64,000 nucleotides of DNA from Heliocybe sulcata. Taxonomy: Eukaryota; Basidiomycota; Agaricomycetes; Gloeophyllales; Gloeophyllaceae. Numbering within the stretch: position 1 is the stretch's first letter; every line of letters starts with the position of its first letter. A program made the translations under genes and the position numbers. Location of the stretch: positions 152,259 to 216,258 of the forward strand of contig ML213533.1 in NCBI GenBank assembly GCA_004369045.1. The letters run 5' to 3'. The notes beneath the pieces were generated by a model, which saw only the letters and a program-made list of their open reading frames with translations, was not told the origin of the DNA and did not search any database. This document shows, one piece after another, positions 57,460 to 64,000 of this stretch.

Positions 57460-59484
57460 ATGGACCACCCGCAGTATTACCAACCTCTTTCTCATGCCCT
57501 GAACCCTGTCTCAACCAGCAATCGGTCACCTCAATATCAGAACTACAACTCCCACGCTGCATCCGCTAGTGGTGCGTCTCATGCTGCCAATGGCGCCGCT
57601 GCAGAGGAAGACGAGGAGGAGGAGGAAGACGTAGTCGAGGAGGAGCTCTCCGGCAACACACGTCGCAATGCTGATGCCAGCACTCCCGTGTCGCCGGAAA
57701 TTCAGACCAGGCAGACAGGGTATGTAGCATTCATTCACAGGGTGGTGGCGTCTGCTGAATTGTTATTCAAAGTCCAACATCAGGGGGGACCGTAACGCAA
57801 GCTCCGGTCGGTCAGCAGCCCCAGCCGCAGGCACAGGTTCAGCCTCCTGAACCGCCTAAACCCGTACCTGATCCGTCCTCTTATGCCAAACGACGCCCAG
57901 GTAGGCCCAAGGGATCTAAGACAAAGAAAGCGCAGCAGACAGAAGTTCAAACAACTCAGGCTCCTACGTATTCATCGTACTACGCCTATCAAACGCCGGT
58001 TCATGCCCCTTTACACCCGACGGGCCCTGGCAGCGCTCCACCGCTACATCCAAGCGTTAACGAGCATAATCAGCAGTACTATGAGTTTCAGTGGCGAGTC
58101 CTTAATCTGTGTGCAGAGTTCTACGGAGCTGCAGAAGAGCTAGTTGTGAGTATCTAGCCACCGAGTACTTCGTGCCGCCGCTCAGAACATCTGCAGAGCA
58201 AAACGCCGGCTCTGGTTCTTGCGCAGTGCTACGGGCTCGGGACAACAAGTCCAGTAGACCCCTTGGCTATTCTTACTGAAGCCAAAAGGAACTGCGACCT
58301 TCTCGTAAGTCAAGGCCCACATTGGTAGTAACTTCCTTTCTTTAATCACCGGGACCCAGCTCGCAAATCCAAGTGCACTTCTGACGCACCCGCCGCCGCC
58401 AATGTACCCTATAATGCCCATGTACGCCCCATACCCACAACCCGCACCAGCCGCGCCGCAGACCGTAACTCCCACCGCCACGACGAGCCAAGCTGCGACC
58501 ACGACCGCAGCCGCAACCAATCCAACCACAGCGGCCTCGACTACAACTACTAACAACTCGGTAATTACCAATCCCCAATCCTTTGTCCTTTCTCTCAGCG
58601 GTGCACAGTCTCGTTACCCCACCGCACCGTACTACCAGTACGCTGGCCCGTACCAGCCCGCCACGCAAGCGACGTACTATACGACTACTTCGACTACCGG
58701 GAGTGCCTCTGCGACTATTGCGAACCCCTCTTTGAGCGCGGGAGCGGGAGGTGGGCCTGCCACTGGAGGGAACTCAGGGACCTGGTCAGATGAAGAGACT
58801 GAGCGGTTGAAGAGGCTGGCGGAGCAGAGTAAGACCACTGGTGGGTCGGGGGACATTGAGTGGGACTGGGTCATCAATCAGTGGGGAAACAGCAGGACTA
58901 GGTCAGTCGGCTCGATCTGGTTTTTGCTCTTTCATTTTCCTAACTGTCTATACAGGCATCAGATCCTCATAAAAGCCACCAATCTCGGGCTAAAAGAGAG
59001 TTCCGGGCGTGGTGTGAAGAGACGTCGGGAGACTGAATCGGGCACAGGCGGCACGGCGAGCCCCGCACCTGCGCCCGCGTCAACTAACGATACTTCCGGC
59101 CCTCCAGCGAGCTCCACCTCGACATTCCAAGTATCCGTACAGCCCGCGGCGTCAGCATCCCCAGCGGGCTCAACCCCAGCGTCTACCCAGCCCTCGCCGG
59201 CTCTGCACCACCCGCAGCCGCAAATCTCTCCCGTCATGCAAAACGTCCAGCCACCCGCCTCAAGCAACCCGTCGGCGCACCATCTTCCGTGGCCGATGCC
59301 TACAGTCGCCTCGACCAACTCGCCTGTCATCGCCGCGGCGTCGACGGAGGCGCCGAGGCAGAGCTATTACCGCCCGCGGCCGAACCAGTCTCCATCTATG
59401 TCGACTGCAAAGCCGCCTTCGAGCTCAGGCGCGGGCGTGAACCATCAATACATGTATCAGTCCAGTGGCGGGCAACGGAAATGA
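57460..59484 (+). CDS. AT-hook and SANT/Myb-like nuclear protein
   Basis: Five exons (57460-57719, 57773-58145, 58197-58304, 58360-58901, 58956-59484) sum to 1812 nt, 603 aa. An acidic run (EEDEEEEEDVVEEE) comes first, then an AT-hook, RRPGRPKGSK. A helical segment follows (YEFQWRVLNLCAEFYGAAEELV), then Pro/Ala/Thr-rich linkers, then a Myb/SANT domain: TWSDEETERLKRLAEQS, GDIEWDWVINQWGNSRTRHQ. The tail is Pro/Ser/Thr-rich and disordered. AT-hooks bind AT-rich minor grooves and SANT domains contact DNA or histones, so a chromatin or transcription role is likely. The first acceptor (AAAG) was chosen because it alone keeps the frame. Confidence 0.82.
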
Positions 59485-60210
59485 GGAGGGTTGTTTTGCT
59501 CGCGCATACCCGATCTTTTCCGACTACTAATCTAATTGTTTTCTTGGGTGTCTGATTGCTTGTGATTGTTCGGGACACACGGTTTCGTGACGCAGTGTTG
59601 CTGGAATATGATAGGAATGCTCAGAGTAGGCCATGGATGGATCCCACCCTAGGGCTCTCTAAGGAGCGAAGTATTGCAATTGTTCCATATGTAATTCCAT
59701 ACTGTCAGATTATCCTTATTGATTCTTCGCACTTTCGTGATTGATTACGATTCAGGTCAATCCCACTATATATACAGGAAAGAGCCGTTCTTGTTATACA
59801 TAGTCTGCCTCACCTCACCCATGGGGAAAATCGACATACTTCCTGTCGATAACCCGAGTGATGTAAAAGTCATCCACATAGATATATCGTAGTCCGACTT
59901 ACAGTTACTTTGCTGAAGCTGCCTTGCTCGTCTCTGTACAGGTGTCTGGTTTACTTCACGCGAGCAGCAAGTCCGAGCACATGGCTGACACCGCCACCTC
60001 TCTTCTGCGATTCAGACAGATGCCTGCTTGTTTGAATCTCAAACCCACTTTGAACGATGGCATCCAGAATCCGTCATCAAGTCTTTAAGCTTTAAAACTT
60101 TACACGCAGCGGCTTCACAGGCCCTTCTAAAAATCGTATCCCTCTCTGCTGTGTATCGCAGAAGAGCTCATGGGACCATCTGCAATCATATTTCGAAACA
60201 CCGACTGTAT
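59485..60210. other. Convergent 3' region
   Basis: About 730 bp between the SANT gene stop (plus) and the dsRBM coding region (minus). TATATATAC at 59768 is AT-rich but has no gene to serve. No gene seen. Confidence 0.45.
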
Positions 60211-60640
60211 CTAATGCGCTCTCTTCCTTGCGCGTCGCGAGTATTTCCTCCACAGGTCAGGATATTTGGCTTCTAGAGATTGGACGACGTGCAAATAGCA
60301 CTGCATCTCCGCGTTCACCTTGTGCGCTGCGATACCCATGCCTAACGGCCGTCCGCCGACGTACATTGTCGCTATCCGTTCGCCCGACGCGCACTGACTT
60401 CGCGCGAATGTGATTTCAGGAGCCGTGAGCTCGAATTTCTTGCAGTAGTAGTCCATGAACTCTCGGGCCCGGACGCAGTCAAGTATGCTACCATCAGAGA
60501 GTGTTCTGGATATTTTGGCCCGCTTTTCCTGAGACGGCGATAAGGTATTCAGATTCGAGGGAAAGAAGAATAGATTAGACAGGCCTACCGAGTTCAGTTT
60601 CTGAGGCTCTTTAGGGCTGTTTTTGGTAACGGCATCGTTG
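60211..60640 (-). CDS. dsRNA-binding-motif-like coding region
   Basis: The region contains two minus-strand exons separated by a short GTAGGC...CTCAG intron. It encodes SDGSILDCVRAREFMDYYCK, a middle with MYVGGRPLGMGIAAHKVNAE, and QCYLHVVQSLEAKYPDLWRK, then a stop. The pattern matches the dsRBM module of the 61841-62747 gene (F-YY--F, G-----A--K--A--QCYL-VV--L---YP--W). dsRBMs bind double-stranded RNA and occur in RNA helicase A, RNase III and RNAi proteins; no helicase or nuclease domain is present here. No natural start was found; the transcript probably begins further upstream. A copia Gag-like frame lies just upstream on the same strand. Confidence 0.65.
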
Positions 60641-60643
60641 TTT

Positions 60644-61570
60644 TTAACCTGTTGAGAAGAAATCGAGTGCCGACTCAGTGTGACTCTGATGTTTGGTCAG
60701 ATGAAAGGAAGATCTAGCATGTGGACTCATGAAGCACGCGCACCCTTGAGAGACCTGCTCGTCGGGCGTCACAATTCTATTGTCATTTCGCCTTTGCACA
60801 CCGTGGTATTGAGGTACCTGTTCCGTCGGCCTGGAAGCCTTGGTGGACACTTGCACGGAGCAGACGGCAGGAGATGACAGTTGGGTCTCCGCCTTGGACC
60901 GAAAAAGGCGTGACTGATAAACGGATGTTATCTGGTTCGTGACGTCTTCAGGGTCCGGATTGGTGAGCAAATGCGTTGTAATATAATCCATGGATGCGGG
61001 AACGGAATGGCAAAGAATGAGCGCGAACGCCCCGTCAGATATCTGAGCGCCCAGGGAACGGGCCACAGCGAGTCTTCTGTGGAGTTCCACCCAGTGTTCC
61101 TCAAGATCATCGCCCTCCCTATACCGCTTTGCCTTCAAGTGTTCCTCGGCGTTGAAGGCTGCCAACCGCCCGCGGTCCTCGTAACGCCTTACTAGCATAC
61201 TCCATATGTGGGATGCCGCCGACATTTCGGAGCCAATACCAAGCCCGACCGGGTCATTGATGTTGAGAATGAGGATGGCCTTAGCGAGGGCATCGACGCG
61301 ATCCCACTTGTCGGTATTTGCATCGTTAGCTCGCGGTCTTTGTGAGGTTCCATCGAGGTGATGCTGCAGGCCTTTGACGCCGCATAGCGCCCAAATACGA
61401 AGTTTCCAATTGAGCCATCCTGCCGAGTCACCCGGCCTAAGGCGCTGGGTCTCATCAAGAATGGGGACTTGTTCCGTAAACATGGCAGGAGTGACGGAAG
61501 GAATGCAAGTCGAGACGTTGCTTGCTATATTATCTGAGGAATACTCAGAACCAGGCAGATGCATTGGCCA
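60644..61570 (-). mobile_element. Ty1/copia Gag-like (UBN2-type) fossil
   Basis: A long minus-strand frame resembles the Gag region of Ty1/copia retrotransposons: SAGWLNWKLRIWALCGVKG early, IWSMLVRRYEDRGRLAAFNA in the middle and DPEDVTNQITSVYQSRLF later. Only Gag-like sequence is present. I see no protease, integrase or reverse transcriptase and no flanking LTRs within the window, so it is an incomplete relic. The Gag frame itself appears long and largely whole. It sits between two dsRBM coding regions on the same strand. Age cannot be judged without LTRs. Confidence 0.7.
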
Positions 61571-61840
61571 GTATGGCAAGGACTGCCGAGGTGGAGGGTA
61601 GAGGTAGAGAATGTACTGCAGGCGGTTAGCAACAAAGAATAGGAGAGGTTGGATGGGGGGTCGCGGCGCACAGCCACGCAATCAATATGGATTACCTTCT
61701 GTACTCAAGAACTTCGACAGAATCATCCGCCAACCCAAAGCATATACATATGCGCGTACAACATGTAATTGTATACCCTAACTAATTTGATTACTCTATC
61801 GCCTTGGAGCAGAGTGCGTTTATAGCAAAGTATCTAACGT
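61571..61840. other. Short spacer
   Basis: Between the Gag-like fossil and the end of the dsRBM gene. AT-richer near 61730-61790. No gene and no terminal repeat was recognised. Confidence 0.4.
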
Positions 61841-62747
61841 TCAAATCGACGGTGGCAGACCCTGCCCGTGAACGGGGCTGGCCATGTCATGAAAGTCGAG
61901 GCAACCAGTCTGGGTGAAGGGTTGCTTCTTCTTGGATCTATTGGACGCAATGATCATGAAGTCGTCCCAAGTTTTGGGATAGCGGCCGTGGAGATTTCTG
62001 ACGACATCAAGATAGCACTGCTTCAGCGCATTCTTCTTCTGCGACGCGGTACCCGCGCCCACATGCTGTCCCCCGAAGTCCATCACGGCTTGCCAAGCGT
62101 TTGGTGCACGCACGGGGATCGGGTTGTATTTAATGTGAGACGGCGGAAAGCGAAACTGGCGGCGGTAATACTCCACGAAGTGTCTAGCGCGCTCGTAGCT
62201 GACTTCAGTGCCGTCGGGGAGCATCATTGCAGTCGAGAGTCTGACGTCCGCAATCCACTGGGAAGGGTTTCGTCCGAGCTAGGATGTCCCATATCAGATC
62301 ATTGGTTGAATGGTAGCAAGGACGGACTTGCCGAGTTTCTGTCGTGGAGCTGTGACAGAGCGGATAGAGTCGCTGGGCACTCAGCCTCTCGTCTATTCAC
62401 AGAGGCACCTTGTCCGATGGCGGGCGGATCGATGGAGTCCAATGCTTCAGCACTGACTTGCCCTCAAACCTAGTGCATCATATCGTGCAGGGCCCAACGC
62501 ACCTTTTACACTTCCGCTGGTCTTCAACAATGGCGATACAGTCATACTGCGGCCGCCTTTCCTCATTTCTCTTCACAAGTGAAGCAACGGCAGTCTTGGA
62601 ATTGGCCTGTTGATGAGACTCGAACCCGCCATCGACGGACTTGTTCGGCATAACAATCTTTTGTGCAGGTCGGGCTGTTGCGCCAGCTATCTTCGAGCGT
62701 CTAGACTCCGGCGCACGCGAGAGCGGGGCGGATCTAGAGGGAGGCAT
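61841..62747 (-). CDS. dsRNA-binding-motif protein
   Basis: Three exons (62747-62503, 62469-62409, 62278-61841) sum to 744 nt, 247 aa. The N-terminal ~80 residues are basic and disordered (MPPSRSAPLSRAPESRRSK). Then comes LGRNPSQWIADVRLSTAMML and a dsRBM-like module: RARHFVEYYRRQFRFPPSHI, AVMDFGGQHVGAGTASQKKN, QCYLDVVRNLHGRYPKTWDD. I recall similar modules in Agaricomycete proteins related to the N-terminal part of RNA helicase A, but no helicase follows here. The basic patches suggest RNA binding. It may once have been one gene with the module at 60211-60640, with the Gag-like fossil between. Confidence 0.72.
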
Positions 62748-63230
62748 CCTCAGCGTCTCCTAGTGAGATGAGAAGTTGGGGACGGGTGCAGGGAGCTGTT
62801 TCACGATTTCACCACTCGCACGGTAAACGTTGGATACAGGAATCGAGCGCCGCACTCAAGCTCCAAAGCGTCCGGGCGTTTTAGAGCCGCGCGTTTCCGG
62901 CGTGGCTATCAGGCTTTCGACATTTGCTATTTCTGTCCGGAGACAAGAAGTAAGCTGTCCAACAAGAATGTTCACATCCGCACCAGAACCTTCTGGTCTC
63001 TGTGGGGAACGCGAGAGGCATGATTTTAGAAAAATAGCCGCGCAATGAGAAACAGACATTGCACTGTCATGCTGTCGTCTGAACCAGATCCTGCCTTCGA
63101 TCAAAGCAATTATAGCATGGTATTAGTTACAAAATAGTCACAGCATCGGATCGTATGCAAGATGACATATCATATGAGATATTACAGGTGACTCACGTCG
63201 CCGCTATACCCGCTCGTCCCGACTCCAAAA
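62748..63230. other. Intergenic, no gene seen
   Basis: About 480 bp between the dsRBM gene start and the stop of the coiled-coil gene. No other feature was seen. Confidence 0.4.
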
Positions 63231-63794
63231 CTACTGATCAGTCATGAACAGCCTCTTCAAATAATCCGCCGCCGCCTGTTTCACCGACGCATCGACGGTC
63301 GGATTCGACAAGAGGTCCGTCGCGAGCGCTGTCCGCTGCTTCACCTTCTCCGCATGCCGCGAGTGCTCCCACTCCGCCGCTTCCCGCTCCTGCTTACGCT
63401 GCTCCGTTTCCCTCCGCTGCCGGCTCTCTTCCTCGTCTCTTGCCTCCTTACGCTTCAGATACTCCAGCTTCAGCTTCGCGTCTTCCGCTTGCGTCTGCAG
63501 CAGGTGCACATAGGTCGTCATAATATGCTGCGTCAATGCTGTCAGCTGCACCAGCTCTGAGGTCGAGCTACGGTTGGAGACGGGTGCGTTAGTTGGGGGT
63601 ACCATTTGCGGGACGAGGTATTGGGGATTTGGATTTGATGCGAACGACATTGGGTGTGGTACGGGTATTGAGGAGGCACCGTCGCTGGAGAAGGTGCGGT
63701 CCATTGGGGAAGGGTCAGGATTCTGTTGCGCCATACCATTGCTGAATTCATGACCGTTGAGCTGTTCCTCGACATCGGCGTCATCATCACCCAT
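63231..63794 (-). CDS. Coiled-coil protein, 5' end uncertain
   Basis: An open frame of 187 aa from the ATG at 63794 (MGDDDADVEEQLNGHEFSNG); the frame is also open up to 63926 and could begin beyond the window. A Pro/Ser/Asn-rich stretch is followed by ELVQLTALTQHIMTTYVHLL and a long charged coiled coil (LKLEYLKRKEARDEEESRQR), ending in a helical KQAAADYLKRLFMTDQ. I recall similar C-termini in Agaricomycete proteins that also carry an N-terminal DNA-binding region, but none is visible here. Function unknown. Confidence 0.65.
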   Translation of the reverse strand: MGDDDADVEEQLNGHEFSNGMAQQNPDPSPMDRTFSSDGASSIPVPHPMSFASNPNPQYLVPQMVPPTNAPVSNRSSTSELVQLTALTQHIMTTYVHLLQTQAEDAKLKLEYLKRKEARDEEESRQRRETEQRKQEREAAEWEHSRHAEKVKQRTALATDLLSNPTVDASVKQAAADYLKRLFMTDQ

Positions 63795-64000
63795 GGTCAC
63801 CGCGGACGACGGGCCAGTAGTGTTTTGCCGATTAGTGGGACGAGTGCTTATGGGGTCGCCATGCCATCTGGGTGTAGAAACTGAGTATTCGGTCGAGGAG
63901 CATACAAGATCACACACACCGCCCATGGAATAAGCTATACCAGCCGATAGTATGCCAATGGTCGACTATACGTGCATTGATGTTGCCGACCTCAGTACCC

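Noticed and set aside
62600-62640. tRNA T-arm-like sequence (GCGGGTTCGAGTC on the minus strand)
   Set aside because: No matching anticodon or acceptor stem was found, and it lies inside the first exon of the dsRBM gene.

Overview
The window is nuclear DNA of a basidiomycete, most likely an Agaricomycete (mushroom or wood-rot type). The signs are very intron-dense genes (introns mostly 45-65 nt with GTRNGT donors), a DUF6534 seven-helix membrane protein, a HET-domain gene, several F-box/LRR-like genes, and basidiomycete-type proteins of unknown function. Nothing looks prokaryotic. Gene models were built by eye: exons were chained by splice signals, open frame and family similarity, and CDS lengths were checked to be multiples of three where stated. 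A boundary may be off by a base or two. No database was searched.

Layout. 1-7.6 kb: a ~650-bp direct repeat (1-651 and 6924-7565) brackets a HET-domain gene (1830-4514) and about 2.2 kb of decayed, partly tandem sequence. 8.5-17.6 kb: four forward genes, namely a disordered protein of unknown function, a secreted agmatinase-type ureohydrolase, a small unknown protein and the ribosome-biogenesis helicase DBP6. 18.5-24.2 kb: a 22-exon ABCC-type transporter. 24.4-27.0 kb (minus): a cytochrome b5-acyl-CoA dehydrogenase fusion, divergent from a possible small membrane protein and followed by an F-box gene (27.9-29.3 kb). 29.3-37.1 kb: gene-poor, with two pieces of a trypsin-like protease-family gene on either side of a CpG-rich spacer that holds the only assembly gap (33331-33655), plus two copies of a dispersed repeat. 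37.1-39.5 kb: a secreted type-B carboxylesterase. 39.9-41.4 kb (minus): an alpha-methylacyl-CoA racemase-type CoA-transferase. 43.6-45.2 kb: a DUF6534 protein. 45.8-48.9 kb (minus): two related F-box genes in tandem. 49.5-52.7 kb (minus): an ankyrin-repeat protein. 53.8-56.1 kb (minus): the mRNA export receptor MEX67. 57.5-59.5 kb: an AT-hook/SANT regulator. 60.2-62.7 kb (minus): two dsRNA-binding-domain coding regions with a Ty1/copia Gag-like fossil between them. 63.2-64.0 kb (minus): a coiled-coil protein.

How genes may work together. The acyl-CoA dehydrogenase fusion and the racemase both end in PTS1-like tripeptides (ARL and AKL), so the two probably act in peroxisomal oxidation of (branched) fatty acids, though they are 13 kb apart and are not a cluster. 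DBP6 (60S ribosome assembly) and MEX67 (mRNA export) are core housekeeping genes. The HET gene, F-box genes, carboxylesterase and the dsRBM/Gag-like region are the fast-evolving part. I found no convincing new multi-gene system. The best leads are the Gag-like frame between dsRBM modules, the split protease-family gene at the gap, the repeat-bracketed HET locus, the paired peroxisomal signals, a GC-AG intron at a catalytic serine, and four micro-exons of 7-14 nt.
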